Of a stretch of 17,315 bases of DNA, positions 1 through 7,444 are shown in pieces; position 1 is the first letter of the stretch; each line of letters opens with the position of its first letter. The notes below the pieces were generated by a model. It did not search any database, was not told where the DNA came from, and saw only the letters and a program-made list of their open reading frames with translations. The translations under genes were made by a program, and so were the position numbers. Source of the DNA: Caryophanales bacterium UBA7476 (lineage in GTDB: Bacteria; Bacillota_I; Bacilli_A; RF39; UBA660); the NCBI GenBank assembly GCA_002477275.1, contig DLOU01000065.1, forward strand, positions 36,550 to 53,864. The letters are read 5' to 3'.

Positions 1-158
1 TGTTCAATTAGTTTATTTCTTGAATCTTTATCTCCTTTTAACATATTTTTTATGCATATTTCTTCTTCTTCTTTTGAAAGTGGATCTGGAAAAACTCCAT
101 TAGAATAACTACCTGTAAAAAACAAATTGTGTACTAATTCAACCACATGAAAAAACAT
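1..158 (-). CDS. sigK: Sporulation sigma factor SigK-like, N-terminal fragment (cut by window edge)
   Basis: The open frame runs off the left edge and gives 52 residues from an ATG at 156-158, preceded by GAGGTG (165-170) at good spacing. A hydrophobic N-terminal stretch (ELVHNLFFTG) is followed by FPDPLSKEEE and then KGDKDSRNKLIE. This is the pro-sequence plus start of sigma region 1.2/2 as I remember it for Bacillus and clostridial SigK (FPQPLS..EE, then GD..ARN.LIE). SigK is the late mother-cell sigma factor of endospore formation, made as a precursor and cleaved at its N terminus. The SigK-type hydrophobic leader argues against SigE or SigG. The sigma-70 core, the promoter-recognition helices and any interrupting element are outside the window. 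It lies 51 bases downstream of frr with no clear terminator between. The family call is firm, the exact paralogue somewhat less so. Confidence 0.75.
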   Translation of the reverse strand, partial: MFFHVVELVHNLFFTGSYSNGVFPDPLSKEEEEICIKNMLKGDKDSRNKLIE

Positions 159-209
159 ATAAATCACCTCTAGTAATTTATATGTCTTTTTTTGTCATTA
201 TTTTACAAA

Positions 210-755
210 TTAAACTGTTAATAATTCTTGCTCTTTATTTTTTAATTCTTCTTCTACTTTTTTATTATAAGTATTAACTAGTTCTTGAATTTTATTTTCT
301 ACACCTTTTTCTACATCTTCTGGTAATTCTAAATCTTTAGCATCATCTAAAGCTTCATGTCTTATATTTCTAATTGATACTTTTGCATCTTCAGCCAAAG
401 CTTTAACTTGTTTTGTTAATTCTTTTCTTCTTTCTTCAGTAAGTGCTGGTACGATTATTCTAATTGTCTCTCCATCATTTGTTGGATTATATCCTAAATT
501 TGAAGCAAGTATTGCTTTTTCAATTGCTCCTAAACTACTTTTATCAAATGGTTTAATTAGTAATTGATTTCCTTCTGGTACAGATATTATTGCAAGTTGC
601 TTAAGTGGTGTAGGAACTCCATAATATTCAGCTTGTACACCGTCTAAACTTGAGGGATTAGCTCTTCCTGCTCTAACTGTTGCCATTTTTTTGTTAAGAC
701 TTTCTATTGTCTTTTCCATTTTTTCTTTTGTTTCTTTTATAATTTCGTCTTCCAT
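210..755 (-). CDS. frr: Ribosome recycling factor
   Basis: This 181-residue protein is full length for ribosome recycling factor (about 185), which with EF-G splits the post-termination ribosome in the cytoplasm. Family hallmarks are visible: the TVRAGRANPSSLDG motif near residue 30, YYGVPTPLKQLA, then EGNQLLIKPFDKSSL and the C-terminal VSIRNIRHEALDDAKDL helix. The ATG at 753-755 follows an AAGGAG site at normal spacing. It has its own promoter reaching into the end of the upstream ATPase gene. In many Bacillota frr follows pyrH in an rpsB-tsf-pyrH-frr cluster. Here pyrH is absent from the window and frr lies almost 5 kb downstream of tsf, separated by four other genes, one on the opposite strand. 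Confidence 0.97.
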   Translation of the reverse strand: MEDEIIKETKEKMEKTIESLNKKMATVRAGRANPSSLDGVQAEYYGVPTPLKQLAIISVPEGNQLLIKPFDKSSLGAIEKAILASNLGYNPTNDGETIRIIVPALTEERRKELTKQVKALAEDAKVSIRNIRHEALDDAKDLELPEDVEKGVENKIQELVNTYNKKVEEELKNKEQELLTV

Positions 756-775
756 TTAAATTCTCCTTTTAAATC

Positions 776-804
776 ATTTTACTATAAAGTTATATTTATA
801 ACAA
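776..804 (-). promoter_or_regulatory. Sigma-A-type promoter for frr
   Basis: On the minus strand TTGTTA (799-804) and TAAAAT (776-781) are separated by 17 bases, giving a predicted start near 769 and a short leader to the frr ribosome binding site. The -35 box overlaps the last codons of the upstream AAA+ gene. No terminator was seen after that gene, so frr may also receive read-through. Confidence 0.6.
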
Positions 805-2442
805 GTTATTTTTAGTTAACTTAATTATTTTTCCTTTTTCTTCTTCTTTAGCATATGTTCCAAGCATAGGCATATCAAATTCAGTAATATTTAAACTTTG
901 ATTATCTTTTATCCCTTCAATAAAATCTTCAAAACTTGCACTTTTTTTATTATGATAAAGTATATTAGCAAAACAATAATTTAAAATATTTATTGAACTT
1001 TTAGGATTATTATTTTTAACATATACATGTTTAGGTCTTCTTGAAGAAAGTTTTATTATTATGTCAAGAAGTCTATCTACCTCATCATCTGTCATATCTA
1101 TGTTTATATTAAAAGAATTAAAGTAAAGATTTTTTAATAAAATATCCTTTAGTTTTTTCATTTCTAATTCTTCTACATCAAGGATATTAAATCTTCCAAG
1201 AAATGCAGAATCATATTTTAAAATATCAAATTCTTCATCAGTAGTACAACCTATTACTTTTATTGATCCATCTGATATATATGGTTTTAATATTTCACTA
1301 ATACCAATTGACTGTGAATCAAATTTATCTGAACCTATTGTTCCATGTATTTCATCAAGGAAAAGAATTATATTTTGATTTTGTTCCAAATATTTGCAAA
1401 GATTATCTACTTTTTGTTCTAAATCTCCTCTAAATCTAGTACCACCTACTAAACTAGATAAGCTAACATGAAATATTTTTTTATTTTTTAAACTATCGCA
1501 AACATTATTTCCCTTTATTCTATATGCTAAACCTTCAACAATTGCTGTTTTACCTACTCCAGTTTTTCCAACTAAGATAACTCCCATATTTGGAATTAAT
1601 AAATACTTTTGTAGTAACTCAATTTCTTTTTCCCTGTTAACAGATGGATCAAGAGTATATACTTTATCATCTAAAAAATTTCCCATTCTAAGAACTGCGT
1701 TACTAGGTGTATTGTTATTAGCATTAAGTTTATTATTATTTTCTTCATTCATATCATTTATTACTGAATTATTTTTTATGTTTTCAGAAGAAGGTTCAAT
1801 ATTACTAGTTTTTTCTTCAGGAACTTTTTTTAAGATTTTATGAACAAAATAATTATCAGAATCAATTTCATATATAGTGTTTAGTTCATTAAGAATTTCT
1901 ATTTCATAAGAAGAAGGATTTAATTCACCTTTTAGATAAGGATAAGGATTGAATCTAGTTTTTATATATTCACTATTAGTTAGCAAATAGCTATCTTCAT
2001 CTCTATTTTTTAAATAATATACATTTTGATTATCTCTCATTAATCCTAAATATACTTTCTTATTTTTTTTATCAAGAATTATAAATGATAAATCTTTATC
2101 CAAGCAAGATGAACTAAAATCTTCATTAAGCATAATCTGATCTTTATCAACAATTCCCTCTAAATCAATCTTTGAGATAACTTCTTTTACAATCTCACTT
2201 TTTATTGATGTAATATCTTTACATTCTAACTCTAAAAATAAATCCCTATTTTCTTCTATGTTATACCTATTATGGCTATTATAAGTTTCGAGATCTTTAT
2301 ACATTCTAAAAATTGTATATTCTCCAAAAGTGAATTGCTTAATATAAATAGAAGGATTTTTTAGTTTTAATGTATTAATATATTTTTTTAAAGTGGAAGT
2401 ATTGTTTTTTTTAGTAATTACATATTCATAATCTAAAACCAT
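796..2442 (-). CDS. Single-module ClpB-D1-like AAA+ ATPase with novel N-terminal region
   Basis: I chose the ATG at 2440-2442 (548 residues) because AGGGGTG lies just upstream; the longer frame to 2511 has no such site. Residues 1 to about 215 match no domain I recognise and lack visible Clp-N repeats. An Asn/Glu-rich linker (about 215-255) follows. The C-terminal half is an AAA+ module like ClpA/ClpB nucleotide-binding domain 1: Walker A GKTGVGKT (292-299), pore-loop-like GGTRFRGD (333-340), Walker B IILFLDE (358-364), sensor-1 GCTT (398-401), and arginine finger in AFLGRF near 417. There is no M-domain, second AAA+ ring or ClpP-binding loop that I can see. An ATP-driven remodelling or unfolding role is inferred from the module; the substrate is unknown. 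Family assignment of the ATPase is secure, function is not. Confidence 0.85.
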   Translation of the reverse strand: MVLDYEYVITKKNNTSTLKKYINTLKLKNPSIYIKQFTFGEYTIFRMYKDLETYNSHNRYNIEENRDLFLELECKDITSIKSEIVKEVISKIDLEGIVDKDQIMLNEDFSSSCLDKDLSFIILDKKNKKVYLGLMRDNQNVYYLKNRDEDSYLLTNSEYIKTRFNPYPYLKGELNPSSYEIEILNELNTIYEIDSDNYFVHKILKKVPEEKTSNIEPSSENIKNNSVINDMNEENNNKLNANNNTPSNAVLRMGNFLDDKVYTLDPSVNREKEIELLQKYLLIPNMGVILVGKTGVGKTAIVEGLAYRIKGNNVCDSLKNKKIFHVSLSSLVGGTRFRGDLEQKVDNLCKYLEQNQNIILFLDEIHGTIGSDKFDSQSIGISEILKPYISDGSIKVIGCTTDEEFDILKYDSAFLGRFNILDVEELEMKKLKDILLKNLYFNSFNINIDMTDDEVDRLLDIIIKLSSRRPKHVYVKNNNPKSSINILNYCFANILYHNKKSASFEDFIEGIKDNQSLNITEFDMPMLGTYAKEEEKGKIIKLTKNNLL

Positions 2443-2466
2443 TGAATCACCCCTTAGGTACATCAT

Positions 2467-2494
2467 ATTATAAACCATTTTATGTTTTTGTAAA
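2467..2494 (-). promoter_or_regulatory. Promoter for the AAA+ gene
   Basis: Minus strand TTTACA (2489-2494), a 16-base spacer, then TATAAT (2467-2472), with the AGGGGTG ribosome binding site about 15 bases further on. It lies in the divergent gap shared with the cyclophilin gene. The matching rightward promoter is not clear; a weak TTGAAT at 2497-2502 is the best -35 candidate. Confidence 0.65.
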
Positions 2495-2547
2495 GATTGA
2501 ATTTTATTCATATTTATGTTATTTTTATTATGGAAAGGATATTTGTT

Positions 2548-3138
2548 ATGAAGAAAAAGATTTTTTTATTTTTGTTTATTATCTTATCTTGTTTTATTAT
2601 AACAGGGTGTGATAGTGAAAAGGAGGATAGTGATATGTTAAGTGGTAAAGTTAATGCTGAAATAGTTGTTAAAGACTTTGGTACTATTAAACTTGAGTTA
2701 GACGCTGATACTGCTCCTATTACTGTTACTAATTTTGTAAATTTGGTAAATGATAAATTTTATGATGGTCTTACTTTTCATAGAATAATTGAGGGATTTA
2801 TGATTCAAGGTGGAGATCCACTTGGTAATGGTACTGGTGGAAGTAAAGAAAATATAAAAGGCGAATTTTCAAGTAATGGTGTTGTTAATAATATTTCTCA
2901 TACTCGTGGAGTTATTTCAATGGCAAGAAGTAGTGAGCCTAATAGTGCTTCAAGTCAATTCTTCATAGTTCATCAAGATAGTACTTTCTTAGATGGACAA
3001 TATGCTGCGTTTGGTCATGTTACTTCTGGTATGGATGTTGTTGATAAAATTGCAGAAAGTGCTAAAGTTGAAGATGATAATGGTACTGTTTTAAAAGAAA
3101 ATCAACCAGTAATAGAAACAATTAGAATTGTAAAATAA
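2548..3138 (+). CDS. Lipoprotein peptidyl-prolyl cis-trans isomerase (cyclophilin type)
   Basis: The start at 2548 (196 residues) is set by GAAAGGA at 2533-2539; the frame extends upstream to 2497 without a ribosome binding site. The N terminus is a classic lipoprotein signal: MKKK, a hydrophobic run, and lipobox ITGC with the lipidated Cys at 21. After a short acidic spacer comes a cyclophilin domain (about 36-196) of bacterial PpiB size. Catalytic features include FHRIIEGFMIQGGD with Arg79, SSQFFI (136-141) and FLDGQYAAFG, where Phe147 replaces the Trp of human CypA, as is common in bacteria. It probably catalyses proline isomerisation in proteins folding outside the membrane. It is alone on this strand, divergent from the AAA+ gene and convergent with the next gene. 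Confidence 0.95.
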   Translation: MKKKIFLFLFIILSCFIITGCDSEKEDSDMLSGKVNAEIVVKDFGTIKLELDADTAPITVTNFVNLVNDKFYDGLTFHRIIEGFMIQGGDPLGNGTGGSKENIKGEFSSNGVVNNISHTRGVISMARSSEPNSASSQFFIVHQDSTFLDGQYAAFGHVTSGMDVVDKIAESAKVEDDNGTVLKENQPVIETIRIVK

Positions 3139-3164
3139 AAAGCGTTTCGATTGAAACGTTTTTT
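3139..3164. terminator. Bidirectional intrinsic terminator
   Basis: The arms CGTTTC (3143-3148) and GAAACG (3153-3158) form a perfect stem around GATT. It is extended by A/T pairs and flanked by an A-run on the left and a T-run on the right, so it can stop both the cyclophilin transcript and the oncoming minus-strand one. It overlaps the stop codon of the leftward gene. Confidence 0.85.
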
Positions 3165-3996
3165 ATTTTATTAATTCTATACTTTCAAAAATATAATTAT
3201 CTGTATCTTCATCATATTTAAAGTTATACTTATATTCATTTAAACTTTTTGTATAATCTTTAATATTAAAATTATCTGAATTCTTTACTTCAATTTCTTC
3301 AGTTAAATTGTTTGAACCATCTATTTTCTTATATACTTTATCTTCTTCTAAGAAGGCTACTTTTTCATATATTGTTATATATTCTTTTTCTTTAATTGTT
3401 GCACTTGTTGTTACATATTGTATTTCAATATCACTGGTTAAACTACATTCAGTATTAGATTTTGTATATGTTCTAGTTGATACATCATATTTAAATGTTG
3501 GGCAAGTTCCTACTTCTTTATCCGTAGGTATAATTATTTCATAATTTGCTCCAAATAAGTTTTTACGAGCTGTTTCTAAATCTTTTATAGTTACTTCATT
3601 TACAAAATTATTTTTTGTTCTAAATGCTTCTAATAATAGTAAGTTATCTAAATAATCTGAGTCTAAATCTTTAGCGTTTGTCTTATCCTCTATATATAAA
3701 GTTTTTTCATTTATGCTTCCATCTGTATAGTGGATTCCATTCATTAATCTTTTTACTATATAACTACTTGTACTAAGTTTTTCTTCTTTTATTTCTTCTT
3801 TTTTTTCTACTACTTCTGTTTTATCTTTCTTGTTCTCTTTTTTTGGAGTTTTATCTAAGTAATAATTATAATAGTAATATACTCCTGCTCCTCCTAATAA
3901 AATTCCAAATATTAATGAAAATATTACTTTTGTCCATACTCTTTTCTTTTTTGGATTTAATTTTTCAGCTCCTACTGTTACTTCATACTTTGCCAT
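3163..3996 (-). CDS. Single-pass membrane-anchored protein of unknown function
   Basis: The 277-residue product starts at an ATG (3994-3996) with GGAGG at 4004-4008. Residues 1-21 are basic and cytoplasmic (KLNPKKKRVW). A Gly-rich hydrophobic helix spans about 22-44 (IFSLIFGILLGGAGVYYYY), followed by a Lys/Glu linker (about 50-74) and a C-terminal domain (about 75-277) that should lie outside the membrane. That domain is rich in Thr, Tyr and acidic residues and has two cysteines (in GTCPTF and TECSLT) that might form a disulfide. I recognise no catalytic motif or named family. It ends in the shared terminator with the cyclophilin gene, but no functional link is shown. The gene is real on the basis of length, ribosome binding site, promoter and flanking terminators; the role is unknown. 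Confidence 0.75.
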   Translation of the reverse strand: MAKYEVTVGAEKLNPKKKRVWTKVIFSLIFGILLGGAGVYYYYNYYLDKTPKKENKKDKTEVVEKKEEIKEEKLSTSSYIVKRLMNGIHYTDGSINEKTLYIEDKTNAKDLDSDYLDNLLLLEAFRTKNNFVNEVTIKDLETARKNLFGANYEIIIPTDKEVGTCPTFKYDVSTRTYTKSNTECSLTSDIEIQYVTTSATIKEKEYITIYEKVAFLEEDKVYKKIDGSNNLTEEIEVKNSDNFNIKDYTKSLNEYKYNFKYDEDTDNYIFESIELIK

Positions 3997-4021
3997 ACAT
4001 ATTCCTCCATCTTATATACTT

Positions 4022-4054
4022 ATTATATAACATTATGATATTTTTTTAAATATC
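4022..4054 (-). promoter_or_regulatory. Putative promoter with overlapping AT-rich inverted repeat
   Basis: TATAAT (4022-4027 on the minus strand) lies 17 bases from a weak TTTAAA (4045-4050). A perfect inverted repeat, GATATTT-4-AAATATC, covers 4037-4054, hence the -35 region and part of the spacer. This could be an operator, but in DNA this AT-rich such repeats also arise by chance. Confidence 0.4.
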
Positions 4055-4060
4055 TTAAAC

Positions 4061-4096
4061 AAAAAAGAAGATATTTTTATTTATATCTTCTTTTTT
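4061..4096 (-). terminator. Terminator after the helical-repeat gene
   Basis: Positions 4061-4074 and 4083-4096 are perfectly complementary (14 pairs) with an 8-base loop. The core is GAAGATAT and the arms end in runs of A and T, giving the transcript a U-tract. The hairpin abuts the stop codon at 4096-4098. Confidence 0.8.
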
Positions 4097-5541
4097 TACC
4101 TAATTTTATTAATATTTAATTTATGTTTTTTTACTTTTATGTTGGTTACTTCATAAACCTCTTTTTCTTTACAACTATTTAACGCTTCAATTAACTCATC
4201 TATATTAATATTCATTATTTCTTCAAGTGGTATTTCTACATAATCTTCTTTTTGTTCTTTTAAACTTGTTTTTACTTTATTGTAGTAGTCATCTTCATTA
4301 AGTAATGCATCATCTGTTGCAACTTTAAGAATTTTATAAGCTTCTTCTTTTGATTGACATTTACTCATCATCTTTAATATTCTTATAAAAACTGTTTGTG
4401 GTATTCTTGGATAGATTTCTACTAATTCATACATACATTTTAATTTATCTACATCATTTTCTTTAACAAACAATAAAACTGCTTTTTCTAAGTTTGAATC
4501 ATTTATTCCTAATTCATTTAGTGCTTTTATCATTTGACAAGAATATAATACTTGATTTTTATTTTCTGCGTCTGTATTAATTATTGTTAAAGTCTCTAAT
4601 GCTTTTTTTCTATTTATAAAACATATATCATTTATTAGTTTATATGTACTTGATGCATGATACTTACTTTTTGCACCTTTAATTATTTCAAGAAGTTCTA
4701 TACAGTCTTTTCTATATACCATATCTGTTTGTAATAATCTATACATTGTTTCTGCTTGAAAATCTTCTTTGGATGTAGTTATTAAATCAAGCATATATAA
4801 GAAATATTTATTGTTTAAAATTTTTAATTCTGTTGATGCTAAATAACCATACATAGATTGATATTTTCCATATGCTCTACTTATTTTTTCTAATATATCA
4901 AGATAAAACTTGTGTTTTTGTGTATCCTTATTGTTTGCAGTTTTTAATGTGTTTTCAGCTTGTTCTTTTGTAGTTGTAGATGTTATTATTCTAAGTATAT
5001 CTATTTTCTTATCATTCTTCATTATATTGGGATATACGGTCATTAAATAGCCATATAGTGCTTGATGCTTTTCTTTAGAAAATAAGATATAGTCAATTAT
5101 CATATCACATTCATGACTAATAAACACTTCAAAATTTGATAATGCTTTAACTGAGTATTTTAATGTAAAATCTTCTTTTGATTGTTGCAGTATTCTTTTT
5201 AATTTTAATATATATTTATCATAATCTTCTTCTTTTCTTATTTTGGGATTAATTTCTTTTAAACTATTATATATATTAAAGAATTCTTCCGTAGTTATAT
5301 CTTTAATTTTTAACAAAGAAAAAAACTTTTCTTTTCTTTCATTTGATATATTAGAATTATCTGTAATAAGAATTAGTTTCCAAAGTTTTTCTTTAATATT
5401 TTTAATTTTTAAAATTTCCTCTATTTCTTTTTCTGATAATTTTAATAATTCATTTAAATCTAATTCTAATTCTTGTTTTTCTAATATTTCTCTATTATCT
5501 TTTATTATTTTCAGTAGTGTTATTAAATTGTTTTTTTTCAT
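4096..5541 (-). CDS. All-helical repeat protein, unknown function
   Basis: The 481-residue protein begins at an ATG at 5539-5541 directly after an AGGGGGG ribosome binding site. It has no signal peptide, membrane helix or catalytic motif. From about residue 130 to 400 it shows degenerate repeats of roughly 33-36 residues, each a pair of helices: compare YGYLMTVYPNIMKN, YGYLASTELKILNN, MYRLLQTDMVYRKD and TYKLINDICFINRK, each followed by a leucine-rich helix (ILRIITS, MLDLITTS, LLEIIKGA, TLTIINT). The overall form resembles TPR/HEAT-like alpha-solenoids that bind proteins, but I cannot assign it to either. The N-terminal 120 residues are Lys/Glu/Leu-rich and also helical. It sits between the tsf terminator and its own terminator, with no obvious promoter, so it probably depends on read-through from tsf or a promoter inside tsf. 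Confidence 0.75.
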   Translation of the reverse strand: MKKNNLITLLKIIKDNREILEKQELELDLNELLKLSEKEIEEILKIKNIKEKLWKLILITDNSNISNERKEKFFSLLKIKDITTEEFFNIYNSLKEINPKIRKEEDYDKYILKLKRILQQSKEDFTLKYSVKALSNFEVFISHECDMIIDYILFSKEKHQALYGYLMTVYPNIMKNDKKIDILRIITSTTTKEQAENTLKTANNKDTQKHKFYLDILEKISRAYGKYQSMYGYLASTELKILNNKYFLYMLDLITTSKEDFQAETMYRLLQTDMVYRKDCIELLEIIKGAKSKYHASSTYKLINDICFINRKKALETLTIINTDAENKNQVLYSCQMIKALNELGINDSNLEKAVLLFVKENDVDKLKCMYELVEIYPRIPQTVFIRILKMMSKCQSKEEAYKILKVATDDALLNEDDYYNKVKTSLKEQKEDYVEIPLEEIMNINIDELIEALNSCKEKEVYEVTNIKVKKHKLNINKIR

Positions 5542-5564
5542 GATACCCCCCTGTTGTGGAAATA

Positions 5565-5586
5565 AAAAGAACCAATTGGTTCTTTT
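5565..5586 (-). terminator. Terminator after tsf
   Basis: A perfect palindrome, AAAAGAACCAA (5565-5575) with TTGGTTCTTTT (5576-5586), lies next to the tsf stop codon and is followed in the transcript by a U-rich run. It closes the translation cluster, perhaps leakily, since the next gene starts 24 bases further on. Confidence 0.8.
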
Positions 5587-5587
5587 A

Positions 5588-6469
5588 TTATGCAGCTTGA
5601 TTAATTTGGTTCATTACTTCTTCAGCAAAGTTTTCTTCTTTCTTTTCGATTCCTTCACCTACACCGAATCTTACAAATCTAACGATTTCTCCACCGTTAT
5701 TTTTAACATATGTTTGTACGTTCATGCTTGAATCTTTAATGAATTCTTGTTCATTTAAACAAATTTCTTTGTAATATTTATTGATACGTCCGTTAACCAT
5801 TTTTTCTGCTATATCAGCTGGTTTTCCTTCGTTCATTACTTGTTCTTTAATTACTGTTTTTTCATGTTCTAACATTTCAGCTGGCACTTCTTCTCTAGAT
5901 ACACATACTGGAGACATTGCAGCTATATGCATTGCTACATCCTTTGCTACGTCTCTATCAGCACCTTTTAATACTACTACAGAAGTTATTTTACCACCCA
6001 TATGTGAGTAAACACCAAATACTTCATCATCTGATTTTTTTAACTTTTCAAAACGTCTGAATGAAATTTTTTCTCCAATTGTTGCAGTTGCATCAATCAT
6101 TTTTTCAGATACTGTTTTTCCATCTTCTAGTTTAAATTCTAATGCTTCTTCATAAGAATTACAATCACCAAATAATAAGGCTTTTCTTAATTCTTCAATT
6201 AAGCTTTTAAACTTATCATTTTGTGTAACAAAGTCTGTTTCACAGTTTACTTCAAATATAATTGCATCATTATCATTAGCTGCACCTTCAGTTAATCCTT
6301 CAGCTGCAATTCTTCCTTCTTTTTTAGCTGCTTTGCTGATTCCTTTTTCTCTTAACCAATCAACAGCTTTATCCTTATCCCCTTCGCAAGCTTCTAATGC
6401 TTTTTTACAATCAAGCATTCCAGCTCCAGTCATTTCTCTTAATTCTTTTACATCACTAGCTTTAAACAT
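5588..6469 (-). CDS. tsf: Translation elongation factor Ts
   Basis: EF-Ts is the guanine-nucleotide exchange factor that recycles EF-Tu-GDP in the cytoplasm. The 293-residue product matches the usual length. It begins with the UBA-like EF-Tu-binding domain (SDVKELREMTGAGMLDCKKA, then A..WLREKG near residue 40). The core signature CETDFVTQND follows near 75-85, with the core repeats VFGVYSHMGGKITSVVVLKG and DVAMHIAAMSP further on. The ATG at 6467-6469 follows AAGGAG, only 12 bases after the rpsB stop, so it is co-transcribed with rpsB as in most bacteria. A palindromic terminator comes directly after its stop codon. Confidence 0.97.
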   Translation of the reverse strand: MFKASDVKELREMTGAGMLDCKKALEACEGDKDKAVDWLREKGISKAAKKEGRIAAEGLTEGAANDNDAIIFEVNCETDFVTQNDKFKSLIEELRKALLFGDCNSYEEALEFKLEDGKTVSEKMIDATATIGEKISFRRFEKLKKSDDEVFGVYSHMGGKITSVVVLKGADRDVAKDVAMHIAAMSPVCVSREEVPAEMLEHEKTVIKEQVMNEGKPADIAEKMVNGRINKYYKEICLNEQEFIKDSSMNVQTYVKNNGGEIVRFVRFGVGEGIEKKEENFAEEVMNQINQAA

Positions 6470-6482
6470 AAATATCTCCTTA

Positions 6483-6590
6483 TTATTTTTCTAATGCTTC
6501 AATTATTTCAGCTTTTTTTAATCCAGTAGTTGCAATACCTTTTTCTTTTGCTATTTCTTTAAGTTCAGCAACTGTTTTTGAGCTATAATC
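6483..6590 (-). repeat. Copy 1 of tail-domain repeat (in rpsB)
   Basis: This encodes S2 residues 281-315 plus the stop codon. It aligns without gaps to 7525-7632 in rplT: 30 of 35 residues are the same by my count, and 38 consecutive bases (6538-6575 versus 7580-7617) are identical. This indicates a recent duplication or gene conversion. Confidence 0.85.
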
Positions 6591-7430
6591 AACTTTTTCA
6601 GTTTCTTTTTTAGCTACTTTCTTTTCTTCTTTTACTTCTTCTTTAGTAGTTTCTTTAACTTCTTCTTTAGTTTCTTCTTTTGTATCTTCTTTCTTAGGAG
6701 CTTTTTTGTTTGCTTTATCATCTTCAGTAATAAAATCTAATACTTCATTTCCATTTACTTCTGCAATAGCATTTGTTAATACTCCAAGTACTAATTTAAC
6801 AGCTCTAACTGCATCATCATTTCCTGGAATTACATAATCAACTAAATCAGGATCACAGTTAGTATCAACAATACCAAATACAGGTATTCCTAATATTTTA
6901 GCTTCTTTTATTGCATTTTCTTCTTTACGTGGATCAACAATTACTAATGCTTGTGGTAATTTTTTCATTTCACGAATTCCACGTAAGTTTTTATTTAATT
7001 TTTCATATTCTTTTTTGATTTGGATTACTTCTTTTTTAGGTAAAAGATCAAATGTTCCATCTTCTTCCATCTTATCTATTTCATCCATTCTACGAACTCT
7101 TGAACGAATTGTTTTGAAGTTAGTAAGTGTTCCTCCTAACCATCTTTCATTCATGAAATAGTTATTTGTTCTTACTGCACATTCTTCAGCTGCTTCTTGA
7201 GCTTGTTTTTTAGTTCCAACAAATAATACTTTTCCACCTTGTTCAGCGATATTTTTCATTGCTTCATAAGCTTCTTCTAATTTTTTAACAGTTTTTGTTA
7301 AATCTATAATATATATGTCATCTCTTGATGTATAGATGTATTCCTTCATTTTTGGATTCCATCTTCTTTTTTGATGTCCGAAATGAACACCAGCTTCTAA
7401 TAAATAACTCATTGATACGATTGTATTCAT
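6483..7430 (-). CDS. rpsB: 30S ribosomal protein S2 with Rho_N/SAP-like C-terminal extension
   Basis: S2 binds late to the 30S subunit near S1 and S8. Residues 1 to about 230 are a normal S2: LLEAGVHFGHQKRRWNPKM at the start, FVGTKKQAQEAA, NERWLGGTLTNF, then PQALVIVDPRKE and GIPVFGIVDTNCDP. The protein is 315 residues, while S2 usually ends near 230-260. The extra part is a Lys/Glu linker (about 236-280) made of KEE/KEV-type repeats and a compact 35-residue tail (281-315) with TVAELKEIAKEKG and LKKAEIIEALEK. The tail resembles the Rho N-terminal/SAP/HeH helix-extended fold that binds nucleic acid. It is nearly the same as the tail of L20, encoded just upstream. The ribosome binding site is AAAGGAG before the ATG at 7428-7430. 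A structured leader precedes it and tsf follows. Confidence 0.96.
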   Translation of the reverse strand: MNTIVSMSYLLEAGVHFGHQKRRWNPKMKEYIYTSRDDIYIIDLTKTVKKLEEAYEAMKNIAEQGGKVLFVGTKKQAQEAAEECAVRTNNYFMNERWLGGTLTNFKTIRSRVRRMDEIDKMEEDGTFDLLPKKEVIQIKKEYEKLNKNLRGIREMKKLPQALVIVDPRKEENAIKEAKILGIPVFGIVDTNCDPDLVDYVIPGNDDAVRAVKLVLGVLTNAIAEVNGNEVLDFITEDDKANKKAPKKEDTKEETKEEVKETTKEEVKEEKKVAKKETEKVDYSSKTVAELKEIAKEKGIATTGLKKAEIIEALEK

Positions 7431-7444
7431 ATTTTTTTCTCCTT

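Noticed and set aside
176..204. SigE-like promoter (CATATAAAT at 176-184 with an AATAAT box at 197-204) before sigK
   Set aside because: Attractive because sigK is SigE-dependent in Bacillus, but the -35 match is poor, the spacer is about 12 bases and the DNA is so AT-rich that such matches are expected by chance.
2443..2511. N-terminal extension of the AAA+ protein to an ATG at 2509-2511
   Set aside because: No ribosome binding site there, and the region holds a -10/-35 pair for the gene; the ATG at 2440-2442 has AGGGGTG.
3308..3544. Plus-strand open frame of 78 codons within the membrane-protein gene
   Set aside because: It is antisense to a gene with clear ribosome binding site and promoter, lacks its own ribosome binding site and has no protein-like motif. 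The same applies to the other antisense frames at 3843-4049, 5243-5731, 5781-6011, 9554-9763, 10284-10469, 12285-12506, 13635-13871 and 13981-14208.
4037..4054. Inverted repeat as a mobile-element end or attachment site
   Set aside because: There is no partner copy, direct repeat or recombinase gene nearby; at most it is an operator.
6590..6725. Lys/Glu codon repeats in the S2 linker as a tandem DNA repeat
   Set aside because: The units are irregular at base level; this is low-complexity coding sequence rather than a true tandem array. The same holds for 7632-7780 in rplT.
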